DNA of 64,000 nucleotides from Polytrichum commune (Eukaryota > Streptophyta > Polytrichopsida > Polytrichales > Polytrichaceae), in assembly GCA_950295325.1 (NCBI GenBank), contig OX485805.1:40909501-40973500 (forward strand). The letters run 5' to 3'. Below are positions 46,919 through 57,793 of this stretch, piece by piece. Position numbers and translations under genes: made by a program. The notes beneath the pieces were generated by a model that was given only the letters and a program-made list of their open reading frames with translations, made no database searches and was not told where the DNA came from. Position 1 is the stretch's first letter, and the number at the start of each line of letters is the position of its first letter.

Positions 46919-49900
46919 CTGCATGAAAAACAAACATTAGACTACGGAACATTTCTTTTAAATGTTAATTTATTATTGCTCATGCATACAATTCTCACTT
47001 TCAAGACATAACTTCATATATGATATTAGTAAAAAAAATTCCTACATTTGTGCGACATACCTTTTGCTTACAATAATCAATGAATGTTGATGAAGAAAAA
47101 TCCCATATTCGAGAGCCTGGGTATTCTTTTTCCACAATCATACGACCCATATTTCGCAATTGATCATGCATATCCAAAACACCACCTTCATCAACTTTCA
47201 ACAATGATTTGTCTCGCAGCTGCTCAAAAGTTCCAGCTATAATGTCTTCATCATCATCATCAAAGCATCTAAGTATTCTGTGCTTTGTAAATTCGAAGCC
47301 ATCAATTCTCGAGTCTTTGCAAAAGAAACAAGATATATCCATGAACATCTTTTTCTCCCTTTCATCTAGCTCCTCAAAACTGATTCTCAATGTGTTCCAA
47401 ATTCTTTCATCTCCACTTCCACCATGCCTTGCCCTCAACAATCTTTGCATTCTTCGCTCCCATATTCTTAAACGTCTCTCCCCATTTAAGGAACTACCCA
47501 TCACCTCCAAACTCAACGGGAGTCCATCACATGCCTTCACGATTTCTTGAACTACATATTTCAAGTAAGGCAAGCATGGTTGGTTGGTTGTACAAAATGC
47601 ATGCATCGAAAATAATTCCAAAGATTGTTGCCCATCAAGGATTTGCACCTCTACTTTACCAACCATGGGTACATATGCTTCCAAGGAATTCCATTCACGA
47701 GAAGTGGCAATGAGTTTACTTCCATCACCATGTTGGAATTCATGATTGCCCAATAGTTCCTTGAGTTGGCTTGCTTTACCAACATTGTCTACAACAATAA
47801 GAACTTTTTGTGTGTGTTGCAATTGGGTCAAAATCTCTCGTCCTTCTATTAATGGTATGGTTTTGGGTAACACTTTCACATCTTGTAACTTGTATCGCAC
47901 TGCCAAACTACAGCTTTCATCGTTGAAGTCATTTACAAAGACCATCGCATCAAATTGGTTGGAGATTTGATCACTTAAAGCAACCGCAAACGTTGACTTG
48001 CCAATTCCGCCCATGCCCACAAACCCCAAACTACCAACATCTTGAAGGAGTTTTTCCAATTTTGGTATCTTTCCTTTCACGCCAATCAATTTGGATTCCC
48101 CATTTGTGTTGTTTTGCACCTACAAGAATGTCAATATACCAAGTTAATTCAATGTTATTGAACAAAACTCATAAAACACATGAGGTCTTATATTATTGTG
48201 CACTATCAAGTTTTCAATATTACCATTGATTAAGATACATCCAACTTGCTTTGCAAATAAGCATTGACAAAGCAAAATTCACCTCATGTAGTGTTTGATT
48301 CGACAATATGGATTCTGTTTCCTCTTCAATTCTTGATAATGAGGTGTTACTACCAAGCTTCAAAGCTTTCGATGTAAATTGTGATAAGCATTGGCTGAAG
48401 GTGATATACATACGCCACAAGAATAAAATGACCCACAAAACACGTTCAAAAAATTCATATTTGAGCCTTCTCCACCATTCCCTTGGATGTGGGATAAAAC
48501 TTAGAAGACATATGGGCTCATTGAAATGCTCGGGGGCTGCAACATCATGGATAGTCTTGAAGATTGCATCATTCTTTAATTTTCTCAAAGTCTTAAGAAT
48601 ATCAAGAAATACCGGCCTTTTTGAAGGTTCCGTGGACCAACATTGTTGTATCAATGATTTCAATCCTTCTGAACAAGCTTGAGGAAGTTTGGGTCTCTCA
48701 CCTTTCAAGATGGAGTTATTGTAGTCACGTTGAAGAACACCATCAAAATTCCTCTTTCTTAAAATGATCTCGGAGCACATCATGCCGAAACTAAACACGT
48801 CTGATTTGAATGCATCTACCTTTGACCTTCTTTCAAAAACCTCAGGTGCCATATACCCACAAGTTCCATATACCTCAGGTTTTGAAGAGTTTGTCACTTC
48901 AATTTTGGAAATACCAAAATCAACTAGCTTCACATGCACATGTTCCACACTAGCTAAATCTTTTGAAGCTAAGACAACATTATCAGGCTTCAAGTCACAA
49001 TGGGCGACTTTCATATCGTGAAGGTAGCACATTCCACTTGCAATTTGCAACATAATCTCAATTGCATTTTCTTCATTGAACGAAGTTTGTTGATGTAAGA
49101 ACTGTGACAAGTCCATAGTTCCTCGTTCAGTGACGATTTCAAACTCTTCATTTTCTTTGCCTTGATTGGTGTCCCTCATAAAGCCACAACAAAACAATTT
49201 GATGATATTCGGATGATTCAATCCTCCCAATATACCCGCCTCTTTCCAAACGAGTGTTTCATGCTCTAGGCCATTGACTTTGATCACCTTTGTGACAGTC
49301 TCCATTCCTAACCATTTTGTGGAATATACGCTTCCGAATGCACCTCCACCCAAGGGAACACGTGGCCTTCCATATCCGGGGTGAGGATAGTCATGAGGAA
49401 AGATAATGCTATCCAATTCACCACCTTCGGCCCTTGCAAGGCCCTTTACTCGTCCCATTAGATACCGTACAAGCATGCAATCTCTGCAACTTGCACTTTT
49501 GCACATTTCCAAATGCTTTGAAAACCTTTCATACATTGAATTATGGTCCTCTGCAACTTCATCGATGCATGTTGGAAAAAATGTCGTAGAGCTTTCAATC
49601 TTCAAAATTTCAACTTCTCGACTAGGAAAATCATGGCGAAGTATGTTGCACATTGTGTGGAAAGAACATTCAAAGTCCTCCAGAAGCTCTCTGAAGGTCT
49701 CTTTGTTATTCATTTGCTTCACCACAACCCGACACCAATCATCCTTGCAACATTCTTCTATCACACATTTTGCCTTGTTCACAAGGAGGAGCATGTCTTC
49801 CTCCACTCGACGAAAGACTTTCCCATGTGAATTATTGGTGATCGTTTCAATTGCTTGCACACCCTTGTGTAAATTGTCCAACAAATTTTCACATTGCCGT

Positions 49901-50082
49901 CTATTCAAAACTTCCTTTGACAATGATAATTTGGGAAAATTTGCGATCTCCATTGGTACCCGTAGAAAGTTTGTCATTTTCAACACCGGTGTTTTTTGTT
50001 CCGTTGTCGTTTCCATTAAATCATTGTTGTCAAAAATACTCTTTGTGAAGAACGAGTAGTATACACATGCAAGCACACTCAT
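40955..50082 (-). CDS. Kinase-NB-ARC-LRR immune receptor, copy B, apparently intact
   Basis: Three exons on the minus strand: 50,082-48,283, 48,119-47,061 and 46,918-40,955. Both introns are phase 0 with GT-AG ends, and each exon is a whole number of codons (600, 353 and 1,987 plus stop), giving about 2,940 residues. Order: helical N-terminal region (about 50-215), kinase (about 240-505), hydrophobic segment (about 548-562), NB-ARC (about 620-940), linker, then about 76 LRRs. This architecture is known from moss NLRs, where a kinase takes the place of TIR or CC; the role as an intracellular pathogen sensor is inferred from family. I chose the ATG at 50,082 because it is the first in frame and lies about 50 bp below a TATA box. 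The frame opens slightly further upstream at a TTG. The ORF ends at an in-frame TAG inside an LRR unit, so the C-terminus may be truncated. Confidence 0.85.
47061..48119 (-). CDS. Exon 2 of copy B receptor: NB-ARC nucleotide-binding switch
   Basis: 353 codons, about residues 601-953. It begins right after a TTCTTGTAG acceptor. Visible motifs in order: Walker A GMGGIGKS (about 635-642), Walker B/kinase-2 VLIVVDNV (about 706-713), an RNBS-B-like GSKLIATSREW, GLPL in CDGLPLSLEVMGSS (about 799-802), an RNBS-D-like MFMDISCFF, an acidic DDDDED run, and MHD in VLDMHDQLRNMGR (about 917-919). The Asp-Asn end of kinase-2 and the RNBS-D form resemble TIR-type NB-ARCs more than CC-type. All key residues for ATP binding and the ADP-sensing MHD are present, so the switch looks functional. 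The donor is AAG|GTATGT at 47,061/47,060. Copy A's exon has exactly the same length. Confidence 0.88.
48283..50082 (-). CDS. Exon 1 of copy B receptor: N-terminal helical region and kinase domain
   Basis: Residues 1-600. A helical, Cys-rich region of about 160 residues precedes the kinase; it may match the plant DUF1221-type region found next to kinases, but I cannot confirm that. Kinase motifs: glycine loop LGGGAFGSVY (about 244-253), a likely beta-3 lysine in TVTKV (about 265), catalytic loop HCDLKPDN (about 361), DFG in VDFGISK (about 388) and APE in YMAPEVF (about 412). The catalytic loop has Cys where copy A has Arg (HRD), making this a non-RD kinase. After the kinase, WWRRLKYEFFERVLW leads into a strongly hydrophobic stretch that could be a membrane-associating helix. 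The donor is GAG|GTGAAT at 48,283/48,282. Confidence 0.85.
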
Positions 50083-50133
50083 AATGAGTTGCAAAATCAA
50101 GGGTTATGATCAGTTTTTAAAGATGATTTTCCA

Positions 50134-50142
50134 ATATATAAA
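50134..50142 (-). promoter_or_regulatory. Candidate TATA box of copy B receptor gene
   Basis: The minus strand reads CTTTATATATTGG about 50 bp upstream of the first in-frame ATG (50,082). The same TATA-like sequence is kept upstream of the copy A gene. The spacing implies a 5' leader of only about 20-30 nt. No transcript evidence is available. Confidence 0.45.
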
Positions 50143-50144
50143 GC

Positions 50145-53100
50145 TTCTCAATATACTTTCTAGAAAAATGTGCTAGCAACCTCAAATCAAATATGGTGAC
50201 ATTGAAGTGCTCACATGGCAATGATATAAAAAGATGTTTCCATTGCCTAATAGAAAGAAAGATTGACATGATTATAGGAACCCCTAAGGGATTAAGAGGC
50301 CATACTCTAGTCTCAAGGTTCTTTTGATATTATTTTAGGTGTGGAGAATTTTTATTTTTATTGGATTTCTTCCTCCCATAGCTTGCATACAAGTACAGTA
50401 GTCTATAGAAATACCCAAGTTATGTAAATACATATTTTGAATATTATTATTCTTAAATCTCATTTCATAATTATAACTAGTTAACATTTATATAGATGCA
50501 AGCTCAATGAACATTTTTAAATGTTTGCCTTGAACTCAATCATCTAGCATATGTTGTACATGAGATAGCAAGAATTTGTTGACTACACTCGCAGAGAACT
50601 AGAATCAAGCAATTGAGAGATGTGGCAAAATTTTAACCTGATAAAATGAAAAATCTTGGAGAATTGTTTGAAGTGAATAGCCTCCCTTGGTGCTCTTGGA
50701 CTTTGAAGTCTTATGTTCACCATGGAAAATGCTCAACGCTTGTTATGAAGTGAGCATAATGCATGTTCAAGCTTAGCAATAGTTGCAAAGTTTTGTAGGT
50801 TAAATCCCTGACACCTAAACAAGTTGGCTGCAAGATGTTGTTGATTTGCCTCCTATGAATTCATTCGCATATGACTTTTGAGTTTTGATATTTACAAACA
50901 CCTGCACATGGTCATCATTGAATCTAAGGTAAAACCACCTAGAAGTGCAATGTTGTAACTGCTACTCTGTTTCATACAACTAAGCTCAACAAAGCAAACC
51001 TCTCTTCACAAATCCATCGCGACAACTATTTCATTATCTAATGAGGACAAATTAATCATCACGCATACTACTTTAGGTCAACCACTATGCATCAAGAAGG
51101 AATGCTCCCTATATCCCATATTCTACAGATGTATTACACAGACAAAAAGTGAATCCATATGGAGATCACCTTCAGAACATCAAATCAAGAATTTCATGTT
51201 GGTCTCGTAATGACTCTTCATAACATTTAATAACCTAGAGAAATAAATAGTAGCAAGTCCTCATACACCCATACAATGAAAGCAATACATGCACAGAAGG
51301 TCACTCTAGGTCGAATACAACAAAAAACAATTCTATGCCTTTGACTAAGACAAAGTAGTGCAAAAAATGCATAAAATGAGACTCTAGGTACTAGGTAGCA
51401 AAACTCATTACTGTAACAACATAGTCGAACACACATGGTAATCTAATGAAGGGGCTACACCAAAGTGAACATTGTGCTATGTCCAAAAGAGAAACCCCCC
51501 AAGTATGGCTTACGATTAGTGGTAGCCATGTTAAGGGGTCCAATGGACATTAAGTAATTTGCTAAGCCATGTATAAATTTATAGTTGACTCATCCCACGA
51601 GACTATTTCGGGATCTCTAATACCGACTCCGATTGTAATTTGTTCCCCCCAAAAAATGTGGTATATGGGGTTCTAAAGATTCAACTTCAACTTACAAGGC
51701 TACCACAAATTCTTGGCTCTATACATGCCACGGTCTCAAAAACTTGAACCAAGTAATACACTACACAATAAGACCACCCTCAAAACAACACATCAATAAA
51801 CTTAAATCTTAATATAGACTTGATCATACCCACAAGAACCACTTTTCTAGGAAGGTTTGAACAATTTTCCACTTGAAGTATTCACAGTTATCTATCTTGA
51901 TGTAGTGTATTGATGCACTCATTGGAGAAAGTTTGATACCTCCCCGACGTCTACAACACCACTAAAACATGTCCACTACTGGATTGACCTCATAATCCAA
52001 ACTCCGTGTGCCCAACAAAGATGAAGCCAATCATTGAATAAAACAAAACATTTAACTCAATACTATTCTACCTCCCAATGCTCCAATGACACAAGTCCAT
52101 ATTTTGAACAATTTTGCAACATGTTAAGGATTTTTCAAGCGTCTCCCAAGCGGCCATTTCCCTTTGATAGGTTCCAATGAACAATTCCATTGCAAACATA
52201 GCCATGGTCTATTCTTCTAGAAACACAAGTAATCCTTCCTTGAATCCTAGTAATAGGCATTAAAAGAAAAATATGACAACATACCATAATGTTAAGATGA
52301 GATGTTAAATACCAAATGCACACACAAGTCTACAGAGATGCATGGCTCATACTACAAATCAATAGCTCACCACGACATAGTGTTGAGTTGGTACAAACAA
52401 CCCAACACAACTCTAGCACCCACGCACTCTATATTAGGCTGTAAACAAGATTCATTCACTGTAAGTTGGAAGGGCGGCCAAGCTCTTGCACAACGAGAAT
52501 GGGAGGGAGCCTCTTACCACGAGAAAGTAAAGAGACGAAAGAAAGGGAATAAGTTAGTCTACGGATGAGGCTCAACCTAAGAGTTATCATCATCTAAGTG
52601 AGTGTGCTTAACAATTACGAGACTAGGCACTAAAGGGTAATAGTGTTGTCATTGGACTCCCATCTTGAGGGATTTTGGCGAACTAACCCATACACTCATT
52701 CCTTGTTGGATGCCTGAACCCTTACCTCCTAGGAACCAATGTATGGATTGTTTCGCCCCAGCCCACCTTGAGGTGGGTGGGTCATACTGATCTCCCTCTT
52801 CTTTTTATGTTTACTGGTGTGCCTTTGTCAAATTGGTGAGTCACTTAAATTGGGGAACCACTGATGAGTAAGTAAATTAATGAAGGGGGGGGGGGAATCT
52901 CCTAACTTAGTGATCATTAGTTCACAATGCAAACAAAGAAAGTTTCCGGAGCATCTTAGCACTCCCAGAGCCAAAGTTGGGGGGTTGTTAGCCTTGTGGA
53001 CCCCAACAGTGTGTCCAGAAGCGCTAGGTTGGCAACCCAACGCCCCAGTGTCCGGGGAGGATTTTGAACATAATCGGTCAAAATCCTATTGTTTCTAAGT

Positions 53101-54703
53101 TCAATTGGTTATATGTTGTGATTTTTCGGTTTTTCTTTATTAATTTGAGGTATATTCAATAGATTCCTCTAAAATGATTGGTAATTTTCCTGAAGTGTTG
53201 AGCTTCAACTGGTTATTCCTCAAACTCAATCAGTTCATCTGTAAGTAGTTGTTGGTTCTCCCCGTTCGTTGCAACGCCCAATCCAACGGGGACGCAATAC
53301 AAACGAGCATGACGAGCATAAACATGATGACAAAGTCCAAGCAAACATGATGGAATTAGGAAAATTGTCACTAGATTTACCTTCTATAACTTATGCATTC
53401 AACTCTGACTCTGAAACTTGAAACGACTATCTGCGTTCTAACGTCACCTAATCCCCACCATTCTAAGAAATAACATGGCATCCAAGAAATGACATTACAT
53501 TCACGAAATAGCACCATATTGCTAAGAAATATGTTCTCATATTTTCTACTAAAGGCAATTGTATGCAGTGTCACAATACACTATGCAATTCAATTTGCAA
53601 AGTCAATTCTTCATAGTTACATGGTGGAGGACAACTTGTGTTCGGATCACTTAACCCATCTAATCTATGACTCTTTGGACCACAACAATCTTACTACCGT
53701 TCTTCCTTCGATATTTCACTTTGAGCGTTGTCACTTTAGATTTGCTCTTACCAGGTCAAGTATGAATAGTTTGAGCTTTGGCCGAAATTTTGTCAAATCG
53801 GAAGTATCAAACTCCCAAGATTTGCAAGTTCAAGCTGTCAACTCAAGCTACAGTACAAAGAATGCTTAGTTACCATTCCCGCTTTGAAATCTCAGTTTGA
53901 ACATGGCAACTTTGCACTTGCTCAACCCTTGGAGAGCTTGAGGAATAGTCAATCTCTCTTTACTTTGAGCTTGGGATGGAAGCTGCGAGTATCAAAACCT
54001 TAGAAACGTACAAGATCTCAACTCAAGCTCTAGTGTAAAGGTGGACTAAGATAACCAACCAATTCTTATTCTATTCGATTGATGCAATTCAAAGCCCAAG
54101 TGTACCGTGCAATCATTACTTGGAGTTCGTAACTCCTCAAAATTCTTCAAGGCTCTTTATAGAATTGCTACCTTGGGAAAGCCCACTACTTGCACTAAAC
54201 AACACTTTATTTTGAGCAATTAACTGCGGACAGATATATAGAAACCGATATCACATACCGAAGGCTTGGGACTGTCTAAATGTGGTGCAGTTGTATACAG
54301 CTCTAAATGTTGAAGATGAAACACTCGATCTTCAGCCGGATAGTAATTGTGGTGGGTAGCCCCACTGCTGCACGTCCGCACCCGCAAAATCTTAAAATTT
54401 CTTGCCATAAGGCGATTGCTCGGGTAACCTAGGGTTAGTCACAAGAACCAAAACACACTTCTTCATTCTCTCTACACTCAAAAAGTGAAAAACCAATTGT
54501 GGAAGTTTGGGATTTTAGTGTGGAGGGATGATGAGTGCAGGCACAGTCCATATCACGCTCGGAAGTTCCTCTTGAGTGCAGGCTCCAACAGCCGATGTGA
54601 ACCAAAAGAAAAGCTTCCGAAAACAACCCACGAGAGTGCAGAACAGAAGAAAAGGTGCAGATCATAACACCACACCATCGGCACCTCTCAGCTGCGGCTC
54701 TGC
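50145..54703. other. 5' flank of copy B receptor; no gene recognised
   Basis: Homologous to 6,140-11,090 with scattered SNPs and small indels. Relative to copy A it lacks about 510 bp at about 53,528 and has about 86 bp extra at 54,150-54,235. A run of G occurs near 52,886-52,894. Nothing here looks coding. Confidence 0.5.
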
Positions 54704-55647
54704 GAGGTGCGTGGGGGAATCATTGACTCCCGGAAAAGGTGATCGGAGACTGGGGAACTACAGCAACTTACATTCGGTTCGTGCTTATCTTGTGATGAGT
54801 CAGAATGTACTATGTTTGGGACGGATCATCATGCAACATATGACAGTTTAATGTGCCTTGGTCTAAATTATGCACTCTGCAACAGTGTCCGGGGGGAACC
54901 GACGAACCGACTGCGATGCTACTCACAGAAGAACCGGTCGAGTTTGAGAAATTACCGGTTGAAGTTCAAGACTACAGGAAGATTACCCATCATTTTAGTG
55001 GAATCTCCGACATGTGCCTCAAAGAAATGAAGAAACCCCAAAGATATATATGAACATGTGACCAGTTGGACTTGGACAGACTAGAATCTTACCGATTATG
55101 CCCAAATCTGGTTGACTCCTAAATATGAGGTGCGTGGGGGAATTATTGAGTCCCGGAAAAGGTGATCAGAGACTGGGGAACTACAGCAACTTAGAATCGG
55201 TTCGTGCTTATCTTGTTGAGTCAGAATGTACTATGTTTGGGACGGATCATCATGCAACATATGACAGTTTAATGTGCCTTGGTCTAAATTATGCACTCTG
55301 CAACAGTGTCCGGGGGGAACCGACGAACCGACTGCGATGCTACTCACAGAAGAACCGGTCGAGTTTGATAATTTGAGACAGAAGGCCAACCGCCAACGCC
55401 AAAATGAATAAAACCAAAAGAAAAAGAGCCCCCACGCCCACACCGAGGGGGAGCGGGCCCCTAGGGCGTGAGAACACCGCCACGACCGAGACAACGACCC
55501 ACAAAATGAACCACCAAGGACAACCCCCTAAGTTCCTAACCCACCCAACCAAGGACCACCCCCACCCCACCGGCCAAGGACAATCCCCAAGCCACTTGAA
55601 AGTCACCAAAGAAGGCCACCGCAACACACGGAAAGGCCCTCTTCCCC

Positions 55648-57200
55648 CTACCTAAAAAACCTACTTTTCTTCCAATTCCACTCAATGTGGAGGTTGTTTC
55701 TTCTACAAAGGACATTTCTAGCCCCCCAAGTCTTGTCAAACCCTTGGAGCAACGCCAAAGCCGAGAAAGCACTAATCTTGATATTCTTGAGCACCCGTTC
55801 CCAAGCCGTCTTGGCGTAGAGGATAAGTTCGTCCCAAACATGATGTTTGAGTCGTGTTTCATGCCATTGTTCGTGGTTGAAGACCCTATCATTCCGTTCA
55901 ATCCAAATGGCCCAAAGCGTGATGCCTCTAAGAAGGTGCCAAATTTTAATTTTGGGCCCATACTTCTTGGGAAGTCTTTCCCCAAAGAGGGCTTGTTTCC
56001 AATTAAAACAATCATAGTTGCCCGATCTCACTCCACAAAGTTCTTGCATAATGTAGGTGGCCCATCTCCACGCTCTCCTAGCTTGAATGCAATCCCAAAA
56101 CTTGTGTTTAACCGATTCACTAGTATTGGGAAGGCAAAAAATGCATTGTTTTGAAATGGATGCCGGGGCAATCCGCGCCCTCCACTCATTGACCGCTACC
56201 GCCTTATGCCAAATCGACCAAATGAAGGCCGCTTCCTTGCCGGAACGGTTCGGGTCCCACACTTGAGACCATGGGAATCTATAATTACCCGGTAGATAAC
56301 CTTGCCACTTTTCTGCCGCCCGTGAGGAGCCTTGCCTTCTACTTGTAAGAATGTCTCTTCCTTTCTTTGTGGTGTAATCAAGAAACCGGCCCCCATCACC
56401 CCACCTCCACCTATCCGGGTCCCAAGAAAGAGTGGCCACTTTCCCATAGAAGAAAATAACCTCTTCCTTCACTTCTTCTTCTTCCTTCTTAGCGCCTCTA
56501 TTGGTGTAAATGATTTTAACCTCATGGAAGTGACCTTCAACCTCTCCTTCCGGATGTTCCCACTCTCTAAGACATCTAGAGTAGGTGCCAACGGTATAAC
56601 ATTTGGACGGAATGGGAAAGGTCAAGGTATAGAGTTGGAAGCAAGGGGGAGTAAACTCCGACTCGCATCTTACTACTAGCGTGGGGTCCTCCTTGCCTAT
56701 CTCATATAGTCCAAGCCACATTCGGGGTGGGTATCGTCCGAATCCTCTTCAAGCTTCCCTCTCCACTCCTCCGATAGTTTACTCGTAATTCCCTCCCAAT
56801 CACGCTCCTCGGTTGGTTTGAGTTGGAATTTCTCTTGTGCTTCGGCCCACGTAAGGAATTCTTTTTTATCGTTGTCCCACACATCGTCCACGCTCCGAAT
56901 GCCTTTGCGGTAGAACTCCAAGCCCTTGGTGTACGTGAAGCCCTTTTTGAGTAATTCTACCCCATCCGACCACCACACGTTGGAGTGAAGAAGTTCCATC
57001 CTTGTGCGTGGCGGGAGTTGGTAAATACTTTTTGCCATGCATTTCCATGCCTTACTTATGTGACCCCATACTTTAGACCCGGAGAACCCTTGATGTTGTT
57101 TGCTAGTGAACCATTCAAGGTCCACTCCCCAACTCCTTCCTCTTTGTGGGTTAAATCTCGCAAGCCTATACCTTAGCATGATTGTAGGCTGTTTGAATGG
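55648..57200 (-). pseudogene. LINE ORF2 C-terminal part with reverse-transcriptase zinc-binding domain
   Basis: Reads from MLRYRLARFNPQRGRSWGVD (about 57,180) through HISKAWKCMAKSIYQLP and WWSDGVELLKKG, then after a frameshift near 56,720 (HPEC against MWLGLYEIGKEDP) continues to FIWSIWHKAVAVNEW, CIFCLPNTSESVKHKFWDC and WIERNDRVFNHE. The CxxC...H...C spacing and the W-rich context match the zf-RVT domain downstream of plant LINE RTs. It ends at a stop near 55,648. It lies head-to-head with the 5' half. Confidence 0.75.
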
Positions 57201-57214
57201 CCCAGGAAGCATGG

Positions 57215-57768
57215 TGCACGTTAGAGTCCCGACAGGTGGCCCTATAGGCGACCCAAGCTGCGAAAAGGAAAGATCCCTGGAAAGGATTGACCCCAATGAC
57301 AGGGGAACGGTCATGGGGGACAGTAGGAGCGAGCTAACCGGTCAACCTGTACCAACCAAGCACATCCAGGGCAAGGATAGCAATAATGCATTACAGAGAG
57401 GTAAGCAGGCAGACCCCTCACATGACATGGAGATGGCCAACATTGAAGACTCAGTCTTAAACTTGGAGTTCACAACCAAACACACAGAGATGGTAACAGA
57501 GGTTATACGTGAAACCCAATTTCCCCCAAATAATAGGTCCCTCTACAATGACATATTAGCAAGCATAGGGCTAGATAGCCCCACAACGTCCCAAGATGTA
57601 GGAAATGGGCATAGATATAATGATTATGAGCATGGCCAAGTAAGGCAAGGGGTTAGCACTCCTATACGCAATAGTGCAAGTAACCTTATAGCTCTAGGGA
57701 AGCATGTTCTCACCCCTAGGCAAGGCAGGATATGGGAAACCCGCAATAAATCTCCCTTAGGAGGATAA
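57215..57768 (+). pseudogene. Probable LINE ORF1 C-terminal tail
   Basis: Open frame from near the inversion junction to 57,768 (ends RNKSPLGG), just before the endonuclease. It is low in recognisable motifs (NNRSLYNDILASIGLD, PRQGRIWETRNKS) and hydrophilic. Its position immediately upstream of the endonuclease is the basis for the call. Its first part overlaps inverted sequence and is not original coding. Confidence 0.4.
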
Positions 57769-57793
57769 GGATAGTAATACCCAAAACTTTCTT

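Larger units (their letters stand above)
47061..50082 (-). other. Introns 1 and 2 of copy B gene (48,120-48,282 and 46,919-47,060)
   Basis: Intron 1 is 163 bp (donor GTGAAT, acceptor TTCTTGTAG). Intron 2 is 142 bp (donor GTATGT, acceptor TTTCATGCAG). Both are phase 0 and have in-frame stops if read through, which supports splicing. The copy A counterparts are 4,106-4,267 (intact signals) and about 2,877-3,046 (donor intact, acceptor lost). Intron positions fall exactly between the kinase, NB-ARC and LRR modules. Confidence 0.8.
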
